The notes under the pieces are model-generated. The model was not told the origin of the DNA, made no database searches, and saw only the letters and a program-made list of their open reading frames with translations. From assembly GCF_003917135.1 (NCBI RefSeq), contig NZ_RPDI01000008.1, positions 7,265 through 71,264 of the forward strand: 64,000 nucleotides of DNA, read 5' to 3'. Source of the DNA: Leucobacter chromiireducens (GTDB taxonomy: Bacteria > Actinomycetota > Actinomycetes > Actinomycetales > Microbacteriaceae). Below are positions 17,266 through 26,665 of the stretch, in pieces (the stretch's first letter is position 1; the number at the start of each line of letters is the position of its first letter). The position numbers and the translations under genes are program-made.

Positions 17266-18201
17266 GTGTCCAGCGCCACCACGACCGAAGCGACCACTGC
17301 ACGCCGGTTCTCCGGCTGGATGCCTGATGGGGTGACGTCTCGCGTCCGGGCGCTCGCCTGGTGGGTGTTCGCCACGCAGGTGCTGATCGTCGCAACGGGT
17401 GGCGCCGTGCGTCTCACGGGGTCCGGCCTCGGCTGCGACACCTGGCCGAAGTGCACGGCCGAGTCGTTCGTCAACAACCCGGCGATGGGCATCCACTCGT
17501 ACATCGAGTTCGGCAACCGGACGCTCTTCTTCCTGCTCGAGGTCGTCGCGATTCTCGCGGTCATCGCCGTGTGGCGTTTCCGGAAGGAGCGGCGTGATCT
17601 CTTCTGGCTCACGGTCGTGCCGGCGCTCAGCGTCTTCATCCAGGCGATCATCGGTGGCATCACGGTCCTCTCCGGCCTGAACCCGTACGTCGTCGGCCTC
17701 CACTTCCTCTCGAGCGTGGTGCTGGTGATGCTCGCGGCGCTGCTCGTGCTGCGCGTGTACAGCGGCCCGGGGCCGCGCCGCCGAGTGGTATCCGCTCCCC
17801 TGCTCCAGACGGTGTGGCTTGCCGCGATCTTCGGCTTCATCGCGGTGGTGCTCGGCATCCTCACGACCGGATCGGGCCCGCACGCTGGCGACGGCGGGGC
17901 CGCGCGCAATGGCCTCGACTCGGAGGCCCTGCAGACCGTGCACGCGGTGGCCGCGTACGGAACGCTGCTGTTCACCGCGCTGACGGCGTTCCTCGCGCGC
18001 GGTGAGCGCGCCTACGGGGTCGCCCGCTGGGCCGGCTGGTCGATCGTCGTGATGATCGGGCAGATCATCGTCGGCGTGCTGCAGGCGCGCATGGCGCTGC
18101 CCCCGATCCTCGTCGGCATCCACATGGTGCTGGCCTGCCTGCTCGCAGCCGGCCTCTTCCTCGCTCTCGTGGAGACGCGCCAGCGCGTGCCCCGCGCGTA
18201 G
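17266..18201 (+). CDS. ctaA: Heme A synthase CtaA (COX15 family)
   Basis: A 311-residue membrane protein that oxidises a methyl group of heme O to give heme A for cytochrome c oxidase. It has about eight hydrophobic helices with conserved heme-ligand histidines in GIHSYIEFGNR, YVVGLHFLSS, LQTVHAVAA and VGIHMVLA, and a pair of cysteines in GLGCDTWPKC. The GTG at 17266 follows GAGAGGAG. Divergent from sufB; ctaB is convergent after a repeat-rich gap. This pairing and SURF1 imply a heme-copper oxidase. Confidence 0.93.
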   Translation: MSSATTTEATTARRFSGWMPDGVTSRVRALAWWVFATQVLIVATGGAVRLTGSGLGCDTWPKCTAESFVNNPAMGIHSYIEFGNRTLFFLLEVVAILAVIAVWRFRKERRDLFWLTVVPALSVFIQAIIGGITVLSGLNPYVVGLHFLSSVVLVMLAALLVLRVYSGPGPRRRVVSAPLLQTVWLAAIFGFIAVVLGILTTGSGPHAGDGGAARNGLDSEALQTVHAVAAYGTLLFTALTAFLARGERAYGVARWAGWSIVVMIGQIIVGVLQARMALPPILVGIHMVLACLLAAGLFLALVETRQRVPRA

Positions 18202-18239
18202 GCCCCGGCTCGGCCCCGGGCCTCCCGCTCCCCCAAATT

Positions 18240-18291
18240 TGCCTCGACTTTGCTGCGGATTCCGCCAGGTTTCCGAAGCAAAGTCGAGGCA
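18240..18291. repeat. Long inverted repeat after ctaA
   Basis: Perfect 15-bp arms tgcctcgactttgct (18240-18254) and its complement (18277-18291), with partial pairing extending a few bases outward on both sides, around a 22-nt loop. It is 38 bp after the ctaA stop and may end ctaA transcription. Confidence 0.8.
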
Positions 18292-18401
18292 TTTTGGCGT
18301 TCGAGCCGCCGCGTCGAGACTCCCGGGCTACCCACCCTTGGCCAGTCAGCCACACCGGCGCCAGACACGCCACCCATCGAGCCCGCCGCCACCCGTCCCC
18401 C

Positions 18402-18475
18402 AACTTCGTGCGAGTTTGATCCCCACTCCGCCAGGGCCAACGCCCCAACCTCACACTTAGTTTGAGTTTGGGGCG
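18402..18475. repeat. 74-bp bipartite repeat, copy 1
   Basis: Left part resembles acttcgtgcgagtttgatcc and right part acttagtttgagtttggggc, with a variable middle of about 28 bp. The right part can fold with the CCCAAC just before it. Same length and spacing as the copies at 18549 and 18789. Confidence 0.75.
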
Positions 18476-18548
18476 AAGCTTCCCAGGATGCGATGTGCCG
18501 GGTGCCCCGCGCAGGCCGGCCCTGACACGCCGGTCCGCCGCGACCCGC

Positions 18549-18622
18549 GACCTCGAGCAAGTTTGATCCGCTCTCGGCCCTGCCTCGCGCCCCTTTCTCT
18601 CACTTAGTGTGGGTTTGGGGCG
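18549..18622. repeat. 74-bp bipartite repeat, copy 2
   Basis: Left part acctcgagcaagtttgatcc, right part cacttagtgtgggtttgggg, with a middle unlike the other copies. Confidence 0.75.
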
Positions 18623-18788
18623 CAATGGAAGGCGAGGCGGAAGCAGCCTTCCGGCAACCAACGAGCAGGCGCCGGGCCGACGGGGTCCAGTCAGCCAACC
18701 ACCCAACCAGCCGACCAGCCAGCCAGTCAGTCAGCCCAACGAAGCCAGCTGACCACCGGCACTCCGTGCGGCCGCTCAGACCCCCCCC

Positions 18789-18862
18789 GACTTCGAGCGA
18801 ATTTGATCCGCTCTGGGGCCCACTGAGCGACCCAAACCCCTACTTAGTGGGAGTTTGGGGCC
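18789..18862. repeat. 74-bp bipartite repeat, copy 3
   Basis: Left part acttcgagcgaatttgatcc, right part acttagtgggagtttggggc. Here the right part forms a clear hairpin with CCCAAACCCC just upstream (loop around TACTTA). Confidence 0.75.
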
Positions 18863-18890
18863 GGAAGGCCGGAAGGCCGGAAGGCCGGAA
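18859..18890. repeat. Four tandem copies of ggccggaa
   Basis: Perfect 8-bp tandem repeat (18859, 18867, 18875, 18883), partly continued by gggccgg. Such a simple repeat may vary in copy number. Confidence 0.9.
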
Positions 18891-18990
18891 GGGCCGGAGG
18901 GTGCGACGCCCGCGGGAGGTGCGAAGCGGGCGGAGTGCGCTGGACGGTGCCTGCGGCGACGCGCGCGGGACGCCCGCCGCTCAGCCTCGG

Positions 18991-19923
18991 CTAGAACGGG
19001 AGCAGCGGGTCGACCGCGATCGCGATCGAGAGCACCGAGAGGTACGTGATCGAGCCGTGGAACACCTGCATCGGCTTGCCCTCCTTGCCGCGGATCGCGC
19101 TGCCGTACAGGCGGTGCGACTGGAGGATGAAGTAGCCGCCGGCGAGCAGGGCAACCGCGGTGTACAGCCACCCGATGCCGGGCGCCGGGATGAGCAGCAG
19201 GCTCGAGACCACGGTGGCCCACGCGTACAGGATCACCTGCAGGCCAACCGTCGCGCGGCCACGCACCACGCCGAGCATCGGCACGCCAGCCGCAGCGTAG
19301 TCGTCGCGGTAGCGCATCGAGAGCGGCCAGTAGTGCGCCGGGGTCCACAGGAAAATGATGAGGAAGAACACCCACGCCGGCCAATCGAGCGAACCGGTGA
19401 CGGCAGCCCAGCCGATGAGCACCGGGAAGCAGCCGGCGATGCCGCCCCAGATGATGTTCTGCTCGCTGTGCCGCTTCAGCAGCAGCGTGTAGATCACCAC
19501 GTAGAAGAAGATCGCGGCCGCGGAGAGCGCAGCGGCGAGCCAGTTGGTGGTGGCGAGCAGCCACACGACCGAGAGCACGCCGAGCACCCACGCGAACACG
19601 AGCGCGTTGCGGTCAGAGATCTCACCCGTGACGAGCGGTCGGTTCTCCGTGCGCTTCATCTTGCGATCCATGTCGCGGTCGATGTAGCAGTTGAACGCGC
19701 CAGCGGATCCCGCGCTCATCGCCCCGCCAATGAGCGTGGCCACCACGAGCCACAGATCGGGGAGGCCGCCCTGCGCGAGGATCATCGCGGGGACGGTGAC
19801 AACGAGCAGGAGCTCCATCACTCGAGGTTTGGTGAGCGCAACGTAGTTCTTGACGGTGCGGCCGAACGAGCGGCGGGACTTCGCTTCCTGCGTGGGGATC
19901 TGCGTGGACATCACATCCCCCAT
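18991..19923 (-). CDS. ctaB: Protoheme IX farnesyltransferase CtaB (heme O synthase)
   Basis: A 310-residue UbiA-family prenyltransferase that adds a farnesyl group to heme B. The first Asp-rich motif FNCYIDRDMDRKM and the conserved segment NRPLVTGEIS are visible, with about eight or nine hydrophobic helices (FWTPAHYW in the middle). The start at 19923 follows GGAAGGGGG; an ATG at 19911 is an alternative. Divergent from the transketolase gene. Confidence 0.94.
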   Translation of the reverse strand: MGDVMSTQIPTQEAKSRRSFGRTVKNYVALTKPRVMELLLVVTVPAMILAQGGLPDLWLVVATLIGGAMSAGSAGAFNCYIDRDMDRKMKRTENRPLVTGEISDRNALVFAWVLGVLSVVWLLATTNWLAAALSAAAIFFYVVIYTLLLKRHSEQNIIWGGIAGCFPVLIGWAAVTGSLDWPAWVFFLIIFLWTPAHYWPLSMRYRDDYAAAGVPMLGVVRGRATVGLQVILYAWATVVSSLLLIPAPGIGWLYTAVALLAGGYFILQSHRLYGSAIRGKEGKPMQVFHGSITYLSVLSIAIAVDPLLPF

Positions 19924-20001
19924 GGTACCCCCTTCCGGCTAGGATTGTCCGTGGACCGCCGGGCGGCGCCTCCGTATCTCTTCCCCAATGAAAGGTCAGT
20001 C

Positions 20002-22089
20002 TTGGGAATCGAATTGCAGTGGGATGAAATCGACGATCTCGCGGTGAATACCGCGCGCGTCCTCGCGGCCGACGCCGTCGAGAAGGTCGGGAATGGGCAT
20101 CCCGGTACGGCGATCAGTCTCGCTCCGGTGTCGTACCTCCTGCACCAGAAGGTGATGCGGCACGACCCGAGCGACAGCGCGTGGATCGGCCGCGACCGCT
20201 TCATCCTCTCGGTCGGGCATTCCTCGCTGACCCAGTACGTGCAGCTCTACCTCGGGGGCTACGGCCTGGAGCTCGACGACCTGCGCGCCCTGCGCACCTG
20301 GGGTTCGAAGACGCCCGGGCACCCGGAGTACGGTCACACCGACGGCGTCGAGATCACCACGGGTCCGCTCGGCCAGGGCCTCGCCTCGGCGGTCGGCTTC
20401 GCGTACGCGGCTCGCTACGAGCGGGGACTCTTCGATCCGGAGGCCGCGCCTGGCACCAGCCCGTTCGACCACTTCATCTACGTCGTCGCGGGCGACGGCG
20501 ATCTGCAGGAGGGCGTCACGAGCGAGGCCTCCTCGCTCGCCGGTCACCAGGAGCTCGGCAACCTGATCGCGATCTACGACTCGAACCAGATCTCCATCGA
20601 GGACGACACGGACATCTCGTTCTCCGAGGATGTCGCGAAGCGCTACGAGTCCTACGGCTGGCAGGTCATCGAGGTCGACTGGAAGAAGACCGGCGCGTAC
20701 GTCGAGGACCTCGTCGAGCTCAACCGCGCGATCGAGGACGCGAAGGCCGAGACCACGAAGCCGAGCCTCATCATCCTGAAGACCATCATCGGCTGGCCGT
20801 CGCCTGGCAAGCAGAACACCGGCGGCATCCACGGCGCGAAGCTCGGCGCGGACGAGCTGGCCGGCCTCAAGGAAGCGGTCGGCTTCGATCCGGCCGAGCA
20901 CTTCGCGGTGGCCCCCGAGGTGATCGCGCACACCCGCCAGGCCGTCGATCGCGGCGCGGCGAACCGCGCCGAATGGCAGCGCGGCTTCGACGCGTGGGCC
21001 GCGGCGAACCCCGAGCGGAAGGCGCTGTTCGATCGCGTCGAGGCCCAGGAGCTCCCTGCTGGAGCGCTCGAGGCGCTCCCGACCTTCGAGCCCGGCGCGA
21101 GCGTCGCGACCCGCTCGGCGAGCGGCAAGGTCCTCGCGGCCCTCGGCCCGATCATGCCGGAGCTGTGGGGCGGCTCGGCCGACCTCGCCGGCTCGAACAA
21201 CACGACGATCCCCGGCGTGCCCTCCTTCGTGCCCGCGAGCCACTCGACGAGCACCTGGTCGGGCGATCCTTACGGCCGCGTGCTGCACTTCGGCATCCGC
21301 GAGCACGCCATGGGCGCGATCCTGAACGGCATCCAGCTGCACGGCAAGACCCGCAGCTACGGCGGCACCTTCCTGATCTTCAGCGACTACATGCGGCCGG
21401 CCGTCCGCCTCGCGGCCCTCATGAACGTGCCGAGCGTGTTCGTGTGGACGCACGACTCCATCGCCCTCGGCGAGGACGGGCCAACCCACCAGCCGATCGA
21501 GCAGCTCGCCACGCTCCGCGCGATCCCGAACCTCGCGGTGGTGCGTCCGGCCGACGCGAACGAGGTGTCGATCGCGTGGCACGAGATCCTCACCCGCCAC
21601 GCGGGCCCCGCCGGGCTCGCACTAACGCGACAGAACGTTCCCGTGCTGCCGCGCGGCGGCGAGTTCGCCACGGCCGAGGAGGCCGCGGAGGGCGTGCGAC
21701 GCGGGGCATACGTCCTCGCCGACTCCCCCACCGACTCGCTCGACGTGCTCCTCATCGCCACGGGTTCCGAGGTGCAGCTCGCGGTCGCGGCGCGAGAGCA
21801 GCTCGCGGCCGAGGGGATCGGCGCGCGCGTCGTGTCGGCTCCGTGCCTCGAGTGGTTCGCGGAGCAGACGCCCGAGTACCGCGAGAGCGTCCTCCCCGCC
21901 GCGGTGACCGCGCGTGTTAGTGTCGAGGCTGGTCTCAGCCTCGGCTGGGAGCGCTTCGTCGGCGACCGCGGTCGCTCGGTGTCGATCGAGCACTTCGGCG
22001 CCTCCGCCGATTTCGAGACCCTCTTCCGCGAGTTTGGCATCACGAGCGACGCGGTGATCGCCGCGGCGCACGCGTCGCTCGCGGCCTAG
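20002..22089 (+). CDS. tkt: Transketolase
   Basis: A 695-residue thiamine-diphosphate enzyme of the pentose phosphate pathway. It has the N-terminal [20 protein letters not shown], the ThDP-binding [21 protein letters not shown]...[23 protein letters not shown], and the C-terminal [28 protein letters not shown] and [15 protein letters not shown]. The start is TTG at 20002, which has AAAGG 6 nt ahead; no ATG or GTG in frame gives the family N-terminus. Followed by tal and pgi on the same strand. A TAGGAT -10-like box lies near 19936. Confidence 0.95.
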   Translation: MGIELQWDEIDDLAVNTARVLAADAVEKVGNGHPGTAISLAPVSYLLHQKVMRHDPSDSAWIGRDRFILSVGHSSLTQYVQLYLGGYGLELDDLRALRTWGSKTPGHPEYGHTDGVEITTGPLGQGLASAVGFAYAARYERGLFDPEAAPGTSPFDHFIYVVAGDGDLQEGVTSEASSLAGHQELGNLIAIYDSNQISIEDDTDISFSEDVAKRYESYGWQVIEVDWKKTGAYVEDLVELNRAIEDAKAETTKPSLIILKTIIGWPSPGKQNTGGIHGAKLGADELAGLKEAVGFDPAEHFAVAPEVIAHTRQAVDRGAANRAEWQRGFDAWAAANPERKALFDRVEAQELPAGALEALPTFEPGASVATRSASGKVLAALGPIMPELWGGSADLAGSNNTTIPGVPSFVPASHSTSTWSGDPYGRVLHFGIREHAMGAILNGIQLHGKTRSYGGTFLIFSDYMRPAVRLAALMNVPSVFVWTHDSIALGEDGPTHQPIEQLATLRAIPNLAVVRPADANEVSIAWHEILTRHAGPAGLALTRQNVPVLPRGGEFATAEEAAEGVRRGAYVLADSPTDSLDVLLIATGSEVQLAVAAREQLAAEGIGARVVSAPCLEWFAEQTPEYRESVLPAAVTARVSVEAGLSLGWERFVGDRGRSVSIEHFGASADFETLFREFGITSDAVIAAAHASLAA

Positions 22090-22157
22090 CGCTCCGCGCC
22101 GCGCGTACGGCGCAGGACACCCCGCGCCGAACCCGCGTCACGCGCACCGCGCACCCC

Positions 22158-22195
22158 GGCGGGGCGCCAAGGCCCACGAGGCCCGGCGCCCCGCC
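22158..22195 (+). other. GC-rich hairpin between tkt and tal
   Basis: Perfect 11-bp arms ggcggggcgcc (22158-22168) and ggcgccccgcc (22185-22195), with a second inner pairing of GGCC/GGCC. It sits 28 bp before tal and could end some transcripts or stabilise the tkt message end. Confidence 0.7.
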
Positions 22196-22222
22196 ACCCA
22201 CGAACTGCAAGGAGCACCACCC

Positions 22223-23335
22223 ATGACGATCTCCCCCACCGCAGCCCTCAGCCAGGCTGGCGTGAGCATCTGGCTCGACGACCTGTCGCGCAGCCGGATC
22301 GACAGCGGGGAGCTCAACGCGCTGCGCACGAGCCACAACGTCGTTGGAGTGACCACCAACCCGACGATCTTCGCGTCGGCGCTCGCGGGCGGGGTCGGAT
22401 ACGGTGCGCGCCTCGCCGACTGCGCCGCGCGCGGCATGAGCGTGGCCGAGACCATCGTCGAACTCACCACGAGCGACGTCGCCGACGCGTGCGAGCTGTT
22501 CGCAGACACCTACGCAGCGAGCGGCGGCCGCGATGGGCGCGTCTCCATCGAGGTCGAACCCGGTCTCGCCCGCGACACCGAGGGGACGATCGCGCAGGGC
22601 CGCGAGCTCTGGGCGCGCGTCGACCGCCCGAACGCGATGATCAAGGTGCCAGCGACGGTCGAGGGACTCCCCGCGATCACCGCCCTCATCGCCGAGGGGA
22701 TCAGCGTCAACGTCACCCTCATCTTCAGCCTGCAGCGCTACCGCCAGGTGATCAACGCGTACCTCGCCGGGCTCGAGCTCGCCCGCGCGGCCGGGCGCTC
22801 GCTCGGCGATATCCACTCGGTCGCCTCCTTCTTCGTCTCGCGCGTCGACACCGAGGTTGACGCACGGCTGACCGCGCTCGGCACGCCAGAGGCCGCCGCG
22901 CTCACCGGCCAGGCCGGGATCGCGAATGCGCGTCTCGCGTACGAGATCTACGCGGAGATGTTCGAGAGTGAGCGTGCGCGCATGCTCCTCGGCCTCGGCG
23001 CGAACCCGCAGCGCCCGCTGTGGGCGTCCACGGGCGTCAAGAACCCGGATCTGCCCGACACCCTGTACGTCACCGAGCTCGTCGCCGCGGACACGGTGAA
23101 CACGATGCCGGACGCGACGCTGCGGGCCTTCGCCGATCACGGGGAGGTGCGCGGCGACACGATCACGTCCGAGTACCTCGAGTCGAACCAGCTCCTCAAC
23201 GCCATCGACGGGCTCGGCGTCGACTACGTCGCGGTGACCGAGCAGTTGGAGCGCGAGGGCCTCGCGAAGTTCGACGCCTCCTGGTCGGAGCTCTGCGCGA
23301 CCGTTGCCCGTGCGCTCGAGGAGGCCGCGGCCTAA
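22223..23335 (+). CDS. tal: Transaldolase
   Basis: A 370-residue transaldolase of the pentose phosphate pathway, forming a Schiff base with K in [18 protein letters not shown] near the N-terminus, [23 protein letters not shown] and the ending ALEEAAA fit the family of the longer actinobacterial enzymes. An AAGGAGC site lies 8 nt ahead of the ATG. The stop overlaps the pgi start (TAATG). Confidence 0.94.
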   Translation: MTISPTAALSQAGVSIWLDDLSRSRIDSGELNALRTSHNVVGVTTNPTIFASALAGGVGYGARLADCAARGMSVAETIVELTTSDVADACELFADTYAASGGRDGRVSIEVEPGLARDTEGTIAQGRELWARVDRPNAMIKVPATVEGLPAITALIAEGISVNVTLIFSLQRYRQVINAYLAGLELARAAGRSLGDIHSVASFFVSRVDTEVDARLTALGTPEAAALTGQAGIANARLAYEIYAEMFESERARMLLGLGANPQRPLWASTGVKNPDLPDTLYVTELVAADTVNTMPDATLRAFADHGEVRGDTITSEYLESNQLLNAIDGLGVDYVAVTEQLEREGLAKFDASWSELCATVARALEEAAA

Positions 23336-24954
23336 TGGGTTCCGCTGCCCCGCTCACGGTGACCGTCTCGGCCCCTGCCGCGACGTATGCCGACACGCTC
23401 GCGGCGCTCATCGCTGAACGGGCCGCGAGCCGCCTGTTTGCGCGGGACACGACGCTGTGGCCCGTCACCTCCTCCGCCGCGTATCGCCTCGGCTGGACCG
23501 ACTTCGAGCGCAACGCGCTCACCGCCATCTCGGCCGCCGAGCAGATCCGCGCCGAGCTCGACGCGCAGGGGATCGACCGCGTGGTGCTCTGCGGCATGGG
23601 GGGCTCGAGCCTCGCCCCGGAGGTGATCGCGCGGTGGGCCAGCACGCCACTCACCGTGGTCGACTCGACGCACCCGGAGTTCGTCGCGGCCGCGCTCGGC
23701 GCGGATCTGTCCCGCACCCTCGTGGTGATCAGCTCCAAGTCGGGCAGCACCATCGAGACGCAGAGCCATCGGGCCGCGTTCACCGCAGCGTTCACCGCGG
23801 CCGGGCTTGATCCCGCGCAGCGAATCATCGTCGTCACGGATCCCGGGTCCCCGATCGCGGCCGCGGCTCGCGCCGCGGGGCAGCGGGTGTGCTTCGCCGA
23901 TCCCGATGTGGGTGGCCGTTTCTCCGCGCTCACCGCGTTCGGGCTCGTGCCCACCGCGCTCGCCGGCATCGACGTGCGTGCGCTCCTCGCGGAGGCGTGC
24001 GAGCTCCGCCCGCTGCTCGTCGAGGACTCTCCCGAGAATCCGGCGCTCCAGCTCGCCGCCGCGATCTTCGCCGGCCTGCCCGAGCAGTACGTGCTCGGGA
24101 TCATTGAGCAGGCGGACCTCTCGTGGGGCCTCGGCACCTGGATCGAGCAGCTCGTCGCCGAGTCGACGGGGAAGTCGGGTGCCGGGGTGCTCCCGATCGC
24201 ACTGCACCCCGGTGCGCCCGAGGCGAGCGCGCCCCCGGCGAACCTCGAGCGGGTGCGAGTCGCCACCGCGCCAATCGCGCACGAAGCGCGCGAGGAGGCA
24301 GGCGAACTCGAGGTCGTCGGCGGGCTCGGCGCGCAGCTACTGCTCTGGGAGACCGCGACGGCGCTGCTCGGCCATCTGATGGAGATCGACCCGTTCAACC
24401 AGCCGGACGTCGAATCGGCGAAGGTTGCCGCGCGCGCCGTGCTGACCGCGGACGCCGCGCCGGGATCTGCTGCCGCCGCAACGCGGATCGTCGATCTGCC
24501 AGCTCGTCTGCTCGCGAGCCCGGTCACGCCGTCCCCCGCCGACTGCGCGGAACTCCTCGCCGCGATTCGCTCCTCGATCCCGCGGAACGGCTATCTCGCC
24601 ATTCAGGCGTATCTGGATCCGACGGCGCCGTACGCTGAGGCCCTCGAACGGCTGCGCGACGCGCTCGCGCAGGAGCTCGAGGTGCCCGTCGCGCTCGGCT
24701 GGGGGCCGCGGTACCTCCACTCGGTCGGCCAGCTCCACAAGGGTGGCCCTGCGCTCGGCGCGTTCCTGCAGCTGAGCGGCGGCGGGTCCGAGGAGGTACC
24801 GATCCCCGGCTCGGACTCCGGCTTCGCGACGCTGATCGCCGCGCAGGCACGCGGGGACCGCGAGGTGCTCGCCTCGCGCGGGCGCCCGGTCTTCGCGCTC
24901 GTCACGCCCGCGCCGGACGCGCTCATCGCGCAGCTGCTCAGGGCCCTCGCCTAG
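23335..24954 (+). CDS. pgi: Glucose-6-phosphate isomerase (SIS-domain)
   Basis: A 539-residue phosphoglucose isomerase with the sugar-isomerase (SIS) motifs GMGGSSLAPEVI and SSKSGSTIET, and a C-terminal end with YLHSVGQLHKGGP and QLSGGGSEEVPI. This form is related to the isomerase half of bifunctional transaldolase/glucose-6-phosphate isomerase proteins rather than the E. coli type. It overlaps tal by one base. No zwf, opcA or pgl follows it; a strong terminator is next. Confidence 0.9.
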   Translation: MGSAAPLTVTVSAPAATYADTLAALIAERAASRLFARDTTLWPVTSSAAYRLGWTDFERNALTAISAAEQIRAELDAQGIDRVVLCGMGGSSLAPEVIARWASTPLTVVDSTHPEFVAAALGADLSRTLVVISSKSGSTIETQSHRAAFTAAFTAAGLDPAQRIIVVTDPGSPIAAAARAAGQRVCFADPDVGGRFSALTAFGLVPTALAGIDVRALLAEACELRPLLVEDSPENPALQLAAAIFAGLPEQYVLGIIEQADLSWGLGTWIEQLVAESTGKSGAGVLPIALHPGAPEASAPPANLERVRVATAPIAHEAREEAGELEVVGGLGAQLLLWETATALLGHLMEIDPFNQPDVESAKVAARAVLTADAAPGSAAAATRIVDLPARLLASPVTPSPADCAELLAAIRSSIPRNGYLAIQAYLDPTAPYAEALERLRDALAQELEVPVALGWGPRYLHSVGQLHKGGPALGAFLQLSGGGSEEVPIPGSDSGFATLIAAQARGDREVLASRGRPVFALVTPAPDALIAQLLRALA

Positions 24955-24997
24955 CGCGCACGACGCGCGGCTCAGCCGTCAGCGACGCCCAGAAACG

Positions 24998-25044
24998 ACG
25001 ACGCGGCCCCCGCGATCCAGGAAGGATCGTGGGGGCCGCGTCGT
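24998..25044. terminator. Two-way terminator between pgi and rbpA
   Basis: Inverted repeat with 21-bp arms (24998-25018, 25024-25044, one G-T position) and a 5-nt loop, in the gap between the convergent pgi and rbpA genes. Confidence 0.92.
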
Positions 25045-25068
25045 GTGCGTGCGGCGCGTGCCGCGAGG

Positions 25069-25116
25069 CTCTGCCGTCGAGCAGCTATGCCGTCGCGCAG
25101 CTATGCCGTCGCGCGC
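25069..25116. repeat. Three 16-bp tandem units at the end of rbpA
   Basis: ctctgccgtcgagcag, ctatgccgtcgcgcag and ctatgccgtcgcgcgc (25069, 25085, 25101). The last unit encodes the final residues and stop of rbpA. Confidence 0.85.
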
Positions 25117-25466
25117 GCGGTGCCGCGGCGCTGGCGCAGCTTCTGGAGCGCGGCCTCGAGGAGCTCCTCGGCTTCCTCGGGGGTGCGGCGCTCCTTCACG
25201 TACGCGAGGTGCGTCTTGTACGGCTCGTTCTTGAGCAGCTGCGGCGGGTTCGCCTTGTCGCGACCTGCGGGCAGCCCGGAGGTCGGCGAGTCGATCTGCT
25301 CGGGGATCTCGTCGTCGGAGACGTCTGCCGCGAAATAGCGGACCGTCTCGTTGCCTAGAGCGTCCCAGTACGAAACCTGAGTGCGTTCAGCGCGCGCGCC
25401 GTGGTCCTTCTCCCCCATGGGGCCGGAACCGACGCGGGCGCCGCGGATGGCGTTACTGCCTGCCAC
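25101..25466 (-). CDS. rbpA: RNA polymerase-binding protein RbpA
   Basis: A 121-residue RbpA, the actinobacterial factor that binds RNA polymerase and its main sigma factor and activates transcription. The start is GTG at 25466 with AAAGGGA ahead. The N-terminal SNAIRGARVGSG and the central strands around VRYFAAD fit the family, and the C-terminal helical sigma-interaction domain is present (HLAYVKERRTPEEAEELLEAALQKLRQRRG). The core zinc-binding cysteines of some RbpA proteins are missing. It is downstream of secG in the same direction. Confidence 0.88.
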   Translation of the reverse strand: MAGSNAIRGARVGSGPMGEKDHGARAERTQVSYWDALGNETVRYFAADVSDDEIPEQIDSPTSGLPAGRDKANPPQLLKNEPYKTHLAYVKERRTPEEAEELLEAALQKLRQRRGTARATA

Positions 25467-25501
25467 GGAATCCCTTTCTGAGTGGTGTGCTGATCTGGTG
25501 C

Positions 25502-25750
25502 TTAGACGACGGAGAACCGGGCGATCAGCCCGAGCCCGACGATCGAAGCGACCCAGATGATCGACACAACCACGGTAATACGATTGAGGTTGCGCTCCGC
25601 GACCCCTGACGAGCCCAGGCTTGAGGTCACCCCGCCGCCGAACATATCGGACAGCCCGCCACCGCGTCCCTTGTGCAGGAGGATGAACAGGGTGAGCAGG
25701 AGACTCGTGAGCACGAGAATCACGATCAGTGCGATCTTGAGGATGAGCAC
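25502..25750 (-). CDS. secG: Protein-export membrane protein SecG
   Basis: An 82-residue SecG, a small subunit of the SecYEG translocon. It has two transmembrane helices (residues 1-20 and about 55-75) with the linker HKGRGGGLSDMFGGG typical of SecG. GTG at 25750 is chosen because AAAGG lies 8 nt ahead; an in-frame GTG at 25759 directly abuts this site and would give three more residues. It follows tpiA by 81 bp. Confidence 0.9.
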   Translation of the reverse strand: MLILKIALIVILVLTSLLLTLFILLHKGRGGGLSDMFGGGVTSSLGSSGVAERNLNRITVVVSIIWVASIVGLGLIARFSVV

Positions 25751-25831
25751 GCAGAGCACCTTTCGGAGTTGAGGGCGTGAAGCGCCAGCTGCCAGTATAC
25801 CGGCGGCAGCGCGGAACGGTGCCGCGACAGG

Positions 25832-26665
25832 CTAGGCGGCGGTGACGTGCTTCTTGAACTGCACGATCCGGCTGAACTCGTCGGACTTCAGGCTCGCGCC
25901 GCCGACGAGTGCGCCGTCCACGTTCGGCTGCTTCAGGAAGCCGGCGATGTTCTGGCTGGTGACCGAACCGCCGTACAGGATGCGGGTCGCCGACGCCTCG
26001 GCGTCGTCGCGCAGTTCGCGGAGCGCTTCGCGCAGGGCACGAGCGACCTCCTCGGCCTGCTCGGCGGTTGCGGCCTGGCCGCTGCCGATCGCCCACACCG
26101 GCTCGTACGCGATCACGTACTCGGCGCCCTGCGGCAGCGGCGCGAGCGCGGCGGCAAGCTGCGCGAGCGGCACCGCAGCAGCACCGTGCTGCTCAAGGTC
26201 CTCCGCGGTCTCGCCGACGCAGATCATGGGGATCAGGCCCGCGCGATGCGCGGCGAGCGCCTTGGCCCCGACCAGCTCGTCGGACTCGGCGTGACCCTGC
26301 CGGCGCTCGGAGTGACCGACCAGGGCGTAGCGGACGTCCAGCTTCGCGAGCATCGCCGCCGAGATGTCCCCCGTGTACGCGCCGGCCTCGTGCGGCGACA
26401 GGTCCTGCGCGCCGAGGGCGAGCGGGAGCTTGTCCGCGGTGAGGAGCGTCTGCACCGAGCGGAGGTCCGTGAACGGTGGGAACACCGCAACCTCGCCGTC
26501 GGCGTAGTCGTGGCGAGCATCCTTAAGCGACCAGGCGAGCTTCTGCACGAGCGCGATCGCCTGCAGGTGATCGAGATTCATCTTCCAGTTGCCCGCGATG
26601 AGCGGGGTCCTGGCGACGAACGGCAGCGGCTCGCGAGCCGGGGCGGACGTTGTTGCGTCGCTCAT
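25832..26665 (-). CDS. tpiA: Triosephosphate isomerase
   Basis: A 277-residue TIM. The catalytic residues are visible: K in AGNWKMN, H in LVGHSERR and E in [11 protein letters not shown], with LYGGSV and [10 protein letters not shown] near the end. The N-terminus is about 20 residues longer than usual. The start overlaps the pgk stop (ATGA). Confidence 0.96.
   Translation of the reverse strand: MSDATTSAPAREPLPFVARTPLIAGNWKMNLDHLQAIALVQKLAWSLKDARHDYADGEVAVFPPFTDLRSVQTLLTADKLPLALGAQDLSPHEAGAYTGDISAAMLAKLDVRYALVGHSERRQGHAESDELVGAKALAAHRAGLIPMICVGETAEDLEQHGAAAVPLAQLAAALAPLPQGAEYVIAYEPVWAIGSGQAATAEQAEEVARALREALRELRDDAEASATRILYGGSVTSQNIAGFLKQPNVDGALVGGASLKSDEFSRIVQFKKHVTAA

Larger units (their letters stand above)
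18202..18990. other. Repeat-rich gap between convergent ctaA and ctaB
   Basis: Nearly 800 bp without a convincing gene. It contains a long inverted repeat (18240-18291), three copies of a 74-bp bipartite repeat (18402, 18549, 18789), a cag/cca-rich low-complexity stretch (about 18695-18755) and four copies of an 8-bp unit (18859-18890). Frames here are antisense shadows or Pro/Arg-rich low-complexity sequence. Confidence 0.75.

Noticed and set aside
19996-21600. Open frame of over 500 codons opposite transketolase
   Set aside because: Pure antisense of tkt, with Arg/Ala/Leu-rich codons and no start signals.
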